Part shown: positions 48,553 to 59,819 of the stretch, one piece after another
How the letters are laid out: each line of letters starts with the position of its first letter
Numbering within the stretch: position 1 is the first letter of the stretch
Assembly (NCBI RefSeq): GCF_020085105.1
Contig: NC_058058.1
Span: forward strand, 9,697,675-9,761,674
DNA length: 64,000 nt
Direction of reading: 5' to 3'
Origin: Siniperca chuatsi
Lineage: Eukaryota; Chordata; Actinopteri; Centrarchiformes; Sinipercidae
Made by a program: the position numbers and the translations under genes
Notes under the pieces: model-generated
Databases searched by the model: none
What the model saw: only the letters and a program-made list of their open reading frames with translations
Told to the model about the DNA's origin: nothing

Positions 48553-48884
48553 CTCTCTGGACCTTATGAGTTTCTAAATATGATTATTTATATGCTCATA
48601 TGCTGTGACACTCTTTATTTTTCATAACTCAGTTCAGTCTCATAATGACAAGTTATATAAAACCCAAAACTAAGCTGTCCACGTCATGGTAGTTGAGCAA
48701 TGGGATGTTTCAAGGAAACATTGAGTTCGTAAATCTTCCTTGTTTTGCTTTGTTTTTTTAAATCAAATTGTATTTATCCTTTTAACTACTTTGTGTCTTA
48801 CTAGACAAAACATTGATGTGAAAATAAAGAAAATCATTGACAAATGTCTGTTGCCTCTGCTACTTGCTCTTATTTTAACATCAT

Positions 48885-49045
48885 GCATCCATCCATCCAT
48901 TAGCTATACTCCCGTATTCTTTAGAGGGTCATGGGGGCAGGGCTGGAGCCAATCCCAGCTGACATTGGGCAAAAGCTGGGGTTCACGATAGACGCCTGGA
49001 CAAGTCGCCAGTAAATCACAGGGCTGACACACAACAACCGTCCCT
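48885..49045. repeat. Teleost 'catccatccatccatt' repeat, probably a LINE tail or SINE
   Basis: Starts with a short 'atcc' tandem, then 'tttagagggtcatgggggca', 'gagccaatcccagctgacat' and 'caagtcgccagtaaatcaca', a familiar fish repeat order (recognised from memory). It lies downstream of Ly6 gene 2. Confidence 0.6.
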
Positions 49046-49399
49046 GTCCAAGTATAATTGTTTTGAAGGAAAGGGTCTCCGTAGAAAGAAAAATGTGATT
49101 TCTCAGTTTTGATGTAAGTGCAGAGTTTCACACTAAAAAGAACAGTTTCGTGTTATCTGGCTTGATTTCTTAAAGAGTATGATTTCTGAGGGAGACAGGA
49201 ATGGGCAAGTCACAGAGCAAACAGAATAATATTAAGACATCTGTCAATACAATAAAATATAAGGACAAAAACAAATTACCAAAAGGCGCACGAGGCAAAT
49301 ATGCCTATAATCCGGCTAATATTCCTGAGCCAGATGAAATTCCAAAACATTTAGTATTTTAGAAATTTAGATATGTCTGAATGTTTATAGTATTTAGAT

Positions 49400-50080
49400 A
49401 ATTTGTCAGGCTGGACAGAGTCATTATACCCACAATTAAGTGATCCTTTTCCACAGGAGGATGCATTTGATGATTACCATATGGGACAGATGGATAGAAT
49501 GATTAATAAAGGCATGGGGGATCCAAATTGGGATTGCAAGTACAAGAAAGAGGCAGATAGCACATGGGGAAAATGTAAGCCATTGCTGCAACTATGTTTA
49601 CTGAAGGAGGAATTAAAAAAGGGCAAACCCAGAAACAGAAAAGCAGGGACAGGGGAGTGAGGATGAAGATTTCAAGATCACACCCGTTTATGATCGTAGG
49701 AGAAAATGTTGTGACTAAGCTACTATGCTTGACTGATTTACTGGCTGTTTGTAAAGATGCACCAAATCCTCATGAAAATCCTGTTGCTTTTGTCTCATAT
49801 GTTAAACAAACTATGCAGTATCATCAGTACAATGGCAAAAACTACAGGTTCATTATTCTCAAAATGTTGCCTGAATTGACTGAAGAAGATTTAATTAAAA
49901 ACGTTAAAATGCCAAAAGTACGATTACAATAATCTGGTGGCAGATTTGACCAAACTAAACAGAGCCAAACAAGACATGACGCACCGACTGGAAGCCACAA
50001 GGAAGTGCCCAGCAGGGTGGTTGGAAGGGAGGAGCTAGTGGACACGGTAGAAAAGACTACCAGAAGGGTGGCTTTTGCAA
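49400..50080 (+). mobile_element. Broken retroelement fragment, possibly gag-like
   Basis: Two adjacent overlapping open stretches in different frames (49403-49660 and 49594-49932) suggest one older ORF broken by a frameshift. The second contains a segment around residues 50-112 with the look of a retroviral or LTR-retrotransposon capsid C-terminal part (an 'NPVAF' block, then 'ILKMLPELTEEDL'). The following Gly/Lys-rich sequence runs into an unrelated repeat at about 50090. No LTRs, protease or polymerase are seen. The identification is weak and rests on pattern resemblance only. Confidence 0.35.
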
Positions 50081-50458
50081 TAGCTAACGTTGAAAGTAAT
50101 GGAACCGTTGAAATAGTTAGCTAACCAAAGTTGACCAAAGACACCTAAACATTGATGAGTCAGTTGTATGAAAGGTAACAATAAGTATTTTTATATAATT
50201 TAAGTGTTAAATATCAGGTTAAAATCCATCCAAATGAACACATTTGGAACATGGCGTGTGGTGCAGATGAGCGGTAGGCCTGCGAGCTCATCTGATACAG
50301 CTGTGGGGGTACTTTAAGACAAACAGGGTTGGGAGCCACTTTTCTACTGTGAAGGACTTCACTGTAATAGTTTCAATTCATGTTACAGGAATGTATCACC
50401 CCTTACAAACTTTCTTATCACTACTGTTGATGCGTATTACTGATATAACTCCCCCGTG

Positions 50459-50465
50459 TATAAAG
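50459..50465 (+). promoter_or_regulatory. TATA box of Ly6 gene 3
   Basis: TATAAAG about 130 bases before the ATG at 50592, at nearly the same distance as in the two upstream Ly6 genes. Confidence 0.5.
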
Positions 50466-50591
50466 ATGTTGACCATGCGTCATTGTTCCTCAAAACTGAA
50501 TCCTCCAGCTTCTGAAACAGTAAGACCTTAAAAAACCAAGCAACACTCCCTGGAGGTTTTTTCACCTGTAGGTACATCTAAGAACATCGCG

Positions 50592-53319
50592 ATGAACAAA
50601 TATCTGTGGAGCTGTGCAGCAGTATTGACTCTGTTTGTTACAGGTAAGAGGTTTTTTCTGTATTTTGTGGATGGAAAGCAGAACCTTTAACTTTGTGGGG
50701 CAGAGGGTTCACCCTGTGTATTGGCTCAAATAAGGACCAATAAGATTTGTGAAATCATGGTCAGAAATCATTTCAAAACCTGTGGTTGTATGTCACCCTT
50801 TGTAAACCTGCGACAAAACTCTGCAGGAAAAATTCACAAAAAACTTTGTGTAACGTCAACTGTTTTTAGACATTCTCAATTTTTTTCTACAACTGCAAGT
50901 ATTTTCCACACAAACTAGTTATTTATAGGCTTTGAAATTCATTCTGAGCATCATTTCACAAACTCAAAATCATATTGACCCTCATTTGAGCCCATACACT
51001 GTGCAGCAGGGTATCCAGCAATTGCAGATATGTGTTGTCAGAGCAGGACTGTGCTGTAATTGAATTTAATTAATTTAATTGAAATTGTGTCATGTTATTT
51101 GATGAGTTGTTTGTTATCTAAAACAAAACGCAGAGCAGGAATGAAATGCCAAACCTTTAATTGAGACACATAGAGAGAAAATCACATCTGTCCCGCATTT
51201 AAAGGATCACTTCACCCAAATTACACACACAAAAAAAAACATTTTATTATACTTCTAGAGGTATTTAGCAAATAGTTTTGGTTTTATTGTTACAGGATTT
51301 GACAAAACACACTGTCACGACAGTTTTTAAGGTTTATCTTGAAAGACAAGTTGCTGTTAAATGTAATTTTTCAATACTTTGAGCACCACAAAAAAAAAAA
51401 ATTCCATTCACCTCTAATGTATCGGGATGGAAGCAGAAACCTGAGATATCTCAAAACTTGAGCAAATAAAACAATCTGTATGCAGCTCAAAAATAGCGGT
51501 GCCGTTTTGTTTCACCTTGAGAGGTTATGAAAAAAACTCTTAATGTTTACTTTGTGATTACAGCAAGTGCTTGTTTGATAAAAGAGGAACTGAATGGAAG
51601 GAGATGTTTGTGGCTACTGAATTTACTTTTTTTCCTTCTATATATGACAAATGTTTGATACTGAGATCCAAAAACAAAAACTTTACAATTTCCTGTTCGC
51701 TTCTTGTCTCCTCTCCCACAGGTGAGTCCCTAATCTGTAACACCTGTGATGTGAACATCATCGGCTCCTGCTTCGGCGATGTTCCTGTAAATTGCACCAA
51801 AACTCAGAACAGATGCTACACCGGAGTTGCCAGTAAGATGAACAGCTGAATAACTCATCAATAATTTCTGCATGATTACAAAAACACACTCCTCCTCCTC
51901 CTCTGATACTACAGAGGTTGCTTCATGACCACAGCTACATAGAAACAGGGAACAAAAATGCATTAAAATGTTATTTCTTTTCACATTTTTTACTCTCTGA
52001 ATTGGCCTGCTGGGTTTTGTAAATGAACTGTGTATTTCAAGATAACGTGTTGTCTTTAACACTGCACCAGGGGTGCCGTACTCTAAACACAATAAAACGA
52101 AAAATACCAACAATTTGCACTTGATTATCAACTTTAAAGATACTTCACATCACTATAAACTATCATGTATCAGTAACTTCAGTCTAAAAATGAAGAAGAA
52201 TTCAAAAATCTAGTTCAAACATGTAATTTGGTAGAATTATTTATCGTCATTTTGACTGCATGACAGGGCAGTAAGCAGGATTTTATAAATACTGGGGTCA
52301 CAAAACTAAATTCTCACCTGTGAAGACTAGCTTTGTGACTAGCTGCCAAGAAGGTTTATTATTATTATTATTATTTATTATTTCTATTTTTTCCCCTTTT
52401 AATAATTAATTTAACTGTTCCATTATATTTTCTGTGAATTTAATCTCCCCAAATGTTGATTCAATGCCTTCTCCTCACTGCCAGGGTTGTAACTGTGGTA
52501 GGAGAACTATGAAAAACACATTTAACATGTTTATCACATATAAAAATTCATTTCACGTTTGAAGATCTCACATTGTATTTCACGTTATATCACATGTGAA
52601 AAACATAATGAATTAATTCTTGTAGTTTTCCCATTTACAAATCAAGATGAAAGACATAATAGGGTAATTTTAGTAACATATATACAATTAAAGGAGAAAC
52701 TAAATGAATGAATGAATAAATAAATAAATAAAGGGCGGGAGTTGATTAAATGAATAAGAGATTAGAGATTTATTGATTGATCCAAATATCTTAAAATAGG
52801 TTCAGGTTTCCACCAGGAATGGCCTCCAAACACCCGAAATACTTTTAGGTGGCCACATGTGGTTTTTGAACATTTCACATGTGAAATATTATATTATATT
52901 TATATTAAAACTTAATTACAGATGCATTTTGCACAAATGTATTACATTTAGTTAAAATGTTAATCTCATGTAATATACGTAACAAAAAACAGCTACAGCT
53001 ACAGCTACAGGAGCTACAGCCCTGCTTTATGGTTGTAATCCTCTCCAGTCATTAAAAAAAAGAATCACATCAAAGTTACAGTGTCCTATCTTTGCTTCCT
53101 CCAGAGTTTAGTTCAGAACTGTTGGATGTCCATGTACGAGGCTGCACAGAAGCATCCGATTGCAAGAACACGACGGGCTCCATCCTGAATGTTAACTACA
53201 CTATCACCAAGACCTGCTGCAGCACCGACCGGTGCAACGGAGCTGCCTCCATCCAGCTGCCTCTGACTGCGGCTCTGAGTGCTGTTCTGGTGGCAGTTTT
53301 GAGCCAATGGGGCATTTAA
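50592..53319 (+). CDS. Ly6/uPAR-domain GPI-anchored protein 3
   Basis: Exons 50592-50643 (signal peptide MNKYLWSCAAVLTLFVT), 51722-51832 and 53105-53319, giving 125 aa, complete. Ten LU cysteines: CNTC, GSC, VNC, NRC, RGC, SDC, TCC, RCN. N-glycosylation sequons: NCT, NTT, NYT. The tail after CNGAAS is hydrophobic (about 20 residues) and fits a GPI signal. The first and second exons have the same coding sizes as in the other copies (52 and 111 nt), and both introns are phase 1. AATAAA lies at 53750-53755. Its exon 3 is the closest match in the window to the pseudogene at 60363-60567, so the two come from a recent duplication. Confidence 0.92.
51195..51530. repeat. Dispersed fish repeat in intron 1 of Ly6 gene 3
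   Basis: Starts 'aaggatcacttcacccaaat'. It shares order and wording with the repeat in intron 1 of Ly6 gene 2 (46285-46740), including a 'tttgagcaccacaa' / 'tttgagctccacaa' block. Confidence 0.5.
52500..52960. repeat. Repeat cluster with CACATGTG palindromes
   Basis: The motif 'cacatgtg' with flanking 'ttt...aaa' appears several times ('atcacatgtgaaaaa', 'ggccacatgtggttttt', 'tttcacatgtgaaat'), along with related 'ttcacgtt' blocks. It lies in intron 2 of Ly6 gene 3. An 'aaataaataaata' run is at about 52715-52732. Confidence 0.5.
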
Positions 53320-53749
53320 AGAAGAAAGAGGAGGAAGAAAACAGGTTGCTACACATTTTCATTTAAAAAATCGATCACTTTTTTTGTCCTTTCGTTTCTG
53401 AATATGCTTCAAATAGCATTGGCTGTATGTCAGTGTCCATGTGATATATAATGGAACCATACTGGCTGCATAATGGTCAAGTTAGGAGTCTTTACAACAT
53501 CATGTGAGGTTACATTGGGTCTACATTTACTGTAAGAGCAATTTGTAGCTATATATACCAATCAGGACTGAATATCTATGCTTTGCTATGTAATTATCAT
53601 GAATTTTAACACCTCATTAATGTGATAATGTATTTCAAAACCTTCCCAGAGGTGCAAGAGACCACTGTTTAGGCTACATTTAGTTGTGAATCACTTTACA
53701 TTAATTTAGTGCTAAAAGGCAGCTAATTCCTAATACTGATTATTGAAAC

Positions 53750-53755
53750 AATAAA
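53750..53755 (+). terminator. Polyadenylation signal of Ly6 gene 3
   Basis: AATAAA 430 bases after the stop codon at 53317-53319, followed by a GT-rich stretch ('ttttgttttgtgtgttt'). Confidence 0.7.
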
Positions 53756-53876
53756 TTATTTGAAGTTTTGTTTTGTGTGTTTATTTGGAACACAACCTGC
53801 TAAATGATTGATATGCTGATGTAATTTCTAGGGGACAAGGTTGAGGTATGGCAGACCTTAAACAAACAAAGCGGTA

Positions 53877-54512
53877 TTAAATAGTTTGGCATTTTGGGAA
53901 ATAGTTTTTTTTGCTTTCTTGCCCAGAGTAAGATGAGAAAATTGATACCACTTTCATGTTTTTATGTAAAATATGAAACTATCACTTGCAGCCAGTTAAC
54001 TTAGCATAATGACTGGAAACAGGGGGAAACAGCTAGCCTGGCTGTGTCTGAAGATAACACCTCCAGCACCTCTAAAGATCACTAATTAACATGTTTTCTA
54101 CTTCATCTTTTTATTTAATCTGTACACAAAGAGAAATGTTAAAATGAGAAGTTTCACAGGGAGTTGTGTTCGTATTTCGCTATGCAACCGAGAGACTCCA
54201 TTAAATAATGAGGCACATAACCTCCTGTAAAACCACAATTTCCTGTTTTTACACTTCGGTTTTTGTACAGATTAAACAAATGAGATGTAACATTTAGTGA
54301 GCTTTAGAGATGCTGGTAGACTGACTTTGCTATCTTTAGAGAGAGCCTGGCTAGCTGTTTACCCCTATTTCCAGTCTTTATGCTAAGCTAAGCCAACTGG
54401 CTGCTGGTTGTACAGATATGAGAGTGGTATCAATCTTCTCATCTAACTCTTGGCAAGAAAGTGAAGAAGCGTAAAAGCGTAAAATTCCCAAAATGTCAAA
54501 CTATTCCTTTAA
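53877..54512. mobile_element. TTAA-flanked fold-back MITE downstream of Ly6 gene 3
   Basis: TTAA at 53877-53880 and 54509-54512. The left 'tagtttggcattttgggaaa' and right 'cccaaaatgtcaaactattc' are inverted copies, and inner arms pair ('cagccagttaacttagcata' with 'gctaagctaagccaactggc'). It belongs to the same family as 43614-44105. A shorter, broken copy follows at 54636-54775. Confidence 0.8.
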
Positions 54513-54635
54513 CTCCTAATGTTATAACTGATTTAAGTGGGTTTGGGTTTGCAAATAATGCAAAACATTTAGCAACTGTGAGTAAATTTAAAGCTGTGAC
54601 AACAGCAGGCCACTGTCTGATGAGGTGAATCTCAT

Positions 54636-54775
54636 CGACATTTGGTAAACATGCTTATTTTCTTGCCGAGTGTTAGATGAGAAGATTGATATCACTCTCA
54701 TGTGTGTATGTTCAATGTGAAGCTACAGCTAGCAGCCAGTTACCTTAGCTTAGCATAAAGACTGGAAAAAAAACA
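54636..54775. repeat. Truncated left arm of the fold-back MITE
   Basis: 'agatgagaagattgatatca' and 'ttagcttagcataaagactg' place it as the left part of the same family; the right part is missing. Confidence 0.65.
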
Positions 54776-55316
54776 ACAACAAAGCATGATTTTCATCAGG
54801 TCTATTAGACTTTTTCATCGAACTCACATCTTAAATTTCACTCAAAAGTCTCATTTATATTCTCTATTTCTATTTCAATTTCTATTCTATAAGTGGACCG
54901 TTGAATTGAGATTATTTTGTAATACTTTTCCTAAGGGGAAGAATAAACTTCTATGATCATATGCCATTCTTTTTAGCTCCATACGAATACATGTAAAGGG
55001 AGTGTCTCCTCATTGCTTTAACAAAGAATCCTAATATTTGTAGTAATTACTCTATTATTGACTGAAGCTTTGTTCTCTATTGCAATCTAAAGCTTTTGAA
55101 AATCATTATGATGTTGGTTTACAATAAGCCACAGGTTGACAAAGGTTCAAATATATGTCCATGTAAATATGTACACACACACAAAGGCAGGAATAAGACT
55201 GTCATCAATCTTTAATAGACTTCACTCTTGTGTAACAAACCTCTTGTGCCTACCAATATCCAGTGACTACTGAATTGTCCCTAGCAATAATTTTGATTAT
55301 AAAAATGTTAATATAA

Positions 55317-55787
55317 CCACTGTTCTTTAAACCAGGCAACACTTTAAGACAGAAACTCGTTCATCCTAAGGACAAGATCCCCACACAAAAACAGAGCAAT
55401 GTAGTTTACTCATTTCAATGCAGTGAGAAAAACTGCAAAGAACGGTACATAGGTGAGACCAAACAGCCACTTTACAAAAGACTTTATCAGCACAGACGAC
55501 ACGCTAACTCAGGATTACAGAGCGCCGTGCATTTGCATCTAAAAGCTACAAACTACACATTTGAAGACAGTGAGGTGAAGATTATAAGTAGAGAGAAGAG
55601 TTGGTTTGAATGGGGCGTCAAAGAAGCCATTTTTGTGAAAAAAGAAAACCCCTCTTTGAACAGAAATGGTGGTCTGAGATTCAATCTGCCCAACGTTTAC
55701 CACAGTGTATTAGCACCTTGGTCACGCCAATCACATGCTAATCAGGTACTTAACAGTGATGAGGGAGGTGCAGCCAGAAAACAATAG
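55317..55787 (+). mobile_element. Penelope-like element fragment with GIY-YIG endonuclease domain
   Basis: An open frame from 55317 to the stop at 55785-55787 encodes the C-terminal part of a Penelope-like retroelement protein. The GIY-YIG endonuclease core is visible: 'VVYSFQC..KNC' (linker cysteines), 'RYIGETKQPLYKRLYQHRR', then a conserved Glu-containing helix 'WFEWGVKEAIFVKKENPSLN'. The reverse-transcriptase part is absent upstream (stop at 55314), so this is a 5'-truncated copy, common for this element class. The frame is intact over 156 codons. Confidence 0.8.
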
Positions 55788-56100
55788 GCCTGATTACTGA
55801 TTACTGGGCCATCTTGGGAACTATTAGGTCAGTTTCAGGTGAAACTAGGCAGAGTAATCAGCAGATACTCAGGTAGACTCCTTCCTGAGGGCAGGGCTTA
55901 AGTAACACAGAGTAGCTTAAATTTCTGAGTTCCCGGTCCATTTTTCACAATTGAGAATGACTTCCGGATGGGAGCCGAAATGTCTTGATTCTGAAAACAG
56001 TGTCGACTGAAACCTTTTGTACGATAGAATACTCCTGGACGAATGAGGGACTACACGTCATAACCACTGTTGTGCGTCAGTGTCTAGTCAATGTATTTGG
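55788..56100 (+). repeat. 3' untranslated part of the Penelope-like element
   Basis: Contains 'gggagccgaaatgtcttgat' and 'tcctggacgaatgagggact', sequence that I recognise as the 3' region following GIY-YIG ORFs in fish Penelope elements. The 3' end is not defined. Confidence 0.55.
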
Positions 56101-56254
56101 TAACCAAAAGGTTAACAGTCAGTCGCAAATTATAACACAAACCAAAAGGCGGAATTCTATTCTGTCAACTACGACAGAGTATCCCAAACAGGGTTTCATT
56201 TGGGACTGTACTAACGTAGGCTAATGCACAGCAGAGTAGCCTATAGGACAGGTC

Positions 56255-56365
56255 GATTTCTTTTTTATATTATGACTTTATTCTCATTAAATTACAAATT
56301 TATTCTCATAATATTATGACTTTTTTTCTCGGAATATTAGGACTTTATTCTCGAAATCTGAGAGA
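56255..56365. repeat. Degenerate AT-rich minisatellite
   Basis: Repeated 'ttatgactttattctcat' type units (about 20-22 bases, four to five copies, diverged). Confidence 0.6.
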
Positions 56366-57363
56366 ACAGATATGTGGGATAGATTTTGAATGCGCATAAA
56401 GTTTTGAACATGATCAGAAAACTTGCTGAAACACAGTAGCTATTAAAATCCAGGGATTTATTAATGAATTCAAATGAATTCATTTATCAATGACGTGAAT
56501 AGGTGACACATGCATATTTAAAGAGGTTACTTCCCCAAACAAAAGACACAAAAGAGGAGGGAAGACTAAATAATGCCCACATGTGTGTTGACTCAGCAGG
56601 GATGATATTAAATCAGAAAAGTTGAACTACAGGAGAATACATATTTAAAAACAATACAGAATGCCTGAGAGCCTCACTGTTTATATTCCATTACATATTT
56701 ATTTTTTGAATTGTCACTTGCTGCCTGAATTTTGTGTTTCCCTTTACATAAATTAAGACATTTCCACCATAAATTGATGCAGAAAATGCAGAAATTGGTA
56801 CAGAAAAATGTACCAGACTGCAGAAAATGAAGTGTTAAACATGATTTTTGGTGGTGTCCCCTCCAATGTTGAAATGAAACCTACGCCCTTGCTTGATGGC
56901 ACATCTTTGACATAAAAGCAGATGCCCCCAGCTGATGAATCTCTAATTGGAAACCCACTTCTGACACTCCCCTGTACTGTTGGGTCATTGAACGTCTCTT
57001 TGACCGCCTCTGTCATCGAGATCTTCTTATTTGTGCTAAGATCTGGGTCTGTGCAGCATCGATGGCAATACTTGTTACAAGTAAGAGCACAAAACAGGAG
57101 GCATGCTTGTATATTGTGTTGACAAAAGGGAACATTATCTCCGATGATGATCACTAAAACAGCCTTTTAAATGGATACAAATTAATAAAATCAGACGCCT
57201 CACACAGCAGGTGACAATTTTGAACACTTTATGTTAAAAACTGTTGTTACACACATTTAAATGTAACTGAAATGATCAGAATGGAGGTATAAATAGCACA
57301 AAATGCTGACAAAATTACTCACCAGTTTAAGGACTTCATCTCAAAATGTTGTACATTCAGATC
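56366..57363. other. Intergenic DNA, no recognised gene
   Basis: AT-rich. A 133-codon open frame on the minus strand (57154-56753) carries clustered cysteines near its start but matches no family I know; it may be chance or a relic (see findings). No promoter or splice evidence was found. Confidence 0.4.
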
Positions 57364-57782
57364 TTAAAGGTCCAGTGTGTAGGATTTAGTGGCATCTAAA
57401 TTGAAATTGCAGTTTGCAACCATTTGAATACCACTCATATCACCGTCCCCCATGGATGTACTGTATAATAAGAACTTGCAAGTTCTTATTATACACCCAT
57501 GCCCTCCCCTTTCAAGAAACTTGTGAAAAACATGAACAGCCCTATCTAGAGCCAGTGTTTGGTTTGTCCGTTCTGGGCTACTGTAGAAACATGGTGGTGC
57601 AACATGGTGGCCTCCGTGGAAGGGGACCCACTCCCTCTGTATATAAAAACATCTTCTTCTAAGGTAATGAAAACACAACGATTCTTATTTTCAGGTGATT
57701 ACACACTAATGGAAACATACATAACTATTATATTCCATTTCCGCTAATAGCTCCTCCTGAATGTTACACACTGGACATTTAA
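57364..57782. mobile_element. TTAA-flanked MITE of the 'ggtccagtgtgtagga' family
   Basis: TTAA at both ends (57364-57367, 57779-57782) with inverted termini 'aggtccagtgtgta' and 'tacacactggacat'; 419 bases long. The interior 'gtttggtttgtccgttctgg' and 'gaaaacacaacgattcttat' matches, from memory, an abundant percomorph element. It includes a perfect 34-base palindrome at 57462-57495. Confidence 0.8.
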
Positions 57783-59080
57783 TGATACAGTTTAAATTTG
57801 TTGATACTTTCCTTACCGAGAACATGTTACCTGATTTTATATGAAACTGTTCAATTCTACATTTTTCATCTATTTAGATCCACTGCAAATTATAAATCCA
57901 GTTTCTGACAAATACGAATTGTACTGACAAGGACGTGGCAGAATCACAAATACTTTTTGGGCTGCTCACATATACTGTAGATATGTTATATCAGCTTATA
58001 TTCAAAGCTCACTAAGCTTACCATGGCAGTTGCTACCATTGAGGACACAAAGGGGTTGAGGAGTTTACAGTTTTTACAGAGGTTTTCTGATATTTTATAC
58101 ACTAAATATATTAAAATATGACAATATGGCATCAGTTTCAGCAAGTGTGCCAAAACATAAATGTTACATCAACTGACAAAGACCTCTAGTGACAGTAGTA
58201 ATTATGATGCAAGCAAAGGAGGAAGTCACTTAAAAAATGTATTTGATGGGTGGTTTTCTGCCGACGCATGACCTCAATATTTCTGGTTACAGCCCCGAGG
58301 CTTAAAATCCAAAGCCATAAATAACTGGAAGCTCTTTTTATCTTGTCATCTTTGAGGCTGCTTTCTTTAATTGTCATAAATCTGGTATCATCAAAATGAC
58401 AAATTAATCTAACATTTATTTGTGGCCATGTTTGTATGTCCTGTACAAGTTATGAACTTTTACTCTTTACTCTACAAAAGGTCTGCAAAAAGTAGCGATG
58501 TTATTCTGAAATGGAAATACATTTTACTCCCTAAAGTCGAAGGTTGTATCAAGGAAGTACTGAACTGTATCAAGCATGAAAAAATCTGACTGCTACTAAA
58601 GGCTCTATTAAAACTTTTTAGATAATATGGAAACCCCTTCTGGACCTCATGTACTTCTGTCTAATGGACATTTTTGTTGATGTTTTGTAAAATTGTAAGA
58701 GCAAATCTGTCTATGATTCAATTACCTGCTAACATTTCATGCAAATGGAAAATATCCATATATAAAGCACTAAACACTAAAAATAAAAGCTTTGGCTGAG
58801 TTACTTAAAGTATGTTTATATTTAACACTTCAGCATGTTTAAATTATATTTCTGATTATGATGACGACATTGATGATGACTATGATTAGAAGTGATAAAG
58901 ACGATGATTGTGGTGGCGATTTGTTGTGTAATGTTTGATTCATGACACTGTGGCTATCTGACTTATTTTTCTTGGAAGAAAGTAGTCCCTTCTCCCTCAC
59001 TTTATCTCTTTCTACAGCCTTTTTTCTCTTCTCCTGTCCTTTCCTTTGCTCTCCTGAATCTCTCCTTCTCTCTGGATCAC
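57783..59080. other. Intergenic DNA before the Ly6 pseudogene
   Basis: AT-rich with only short ORFs. No 52-nt signal-peptide exon ending in G|GTAAG was found here, so the pseudogene appears to lack its first exon. A pyrimidine-rich stretch (about 58985-59090) precedes the old exon 2 acceptor. Confidence 0.5.
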
Positions 59081-59639
59081 AGGTGAATCTCTGACCTGTA
59101 ACACCTGCAGAGTGGGGGTCGCAATTTTTTTACAATTTTCCAAAGTAATAGCTTTTATTTTTATATTTTATGCAGCCTTTTGTCAAAAAATATACTTGAA
59201 ATTGATTAATTTAAGTCCTATGGGCTGGTTGGTTTATGTGCAGGTGGAAGGCTCTGACAGCCACTTAAAATATTTTTGTCCTGAGTCACATAGTCAGCTG
59301 ATTTTCTGACTACGTGACTGACGAACACAGTATTGTTGAGAAACAATACTTGTTTGGATTCCATAGCTCCTCAACAAGCACTTGAATTTACCAACCAGGA
59401 AGTCTTTTCAAAACAATCAGTGCTTTTAACTGTATTACCACACAAGTAAAATGTATCTTTGACAACTTTAATTGGAAAGAAAAAAATAGCAAAAATAACA
59501 ATCATAGTGGTACAAATTACTAAATGTTCCATGTGATTAATTACCTATCTCAAGCAAGTTTCTAATTTAGTGTCAAATGTAAACAAATGGGCCAACACAA
59601 GCAAATCGTTTTGAGGTCAAAAATATAATTTTATGTAAT

Positions 59640-59735
59640 TTTTTAATTAAGCTTATTTGCTTTCTCGTTGAGAGTTAGATGACAAGATTGAGACCTCTCT
59701 CATGTCTGTACTTGGTTAATGGGATAAGAATGCGT
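59640..59735. repeat. Fold-back MITE fragment in the Ly6 pseudogene
   Basis: 'cttatttgctttctcgttga' followed by 'gagttagatgacaagattga' and 'ctctcatgtctgtact' is the left arm of the family seen at 43614 and 53877, broken off after about 95 bases. Confidence 0.6.
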
Positions 59736-59819
59736 ACAGATGGAGAGGGAGAGGAGGAGAGAGGAGCTCAGTGCATCATGGGAAGTCTCCCGGCAGTCTA
59801 GGCCTATAGCAGCATAACT

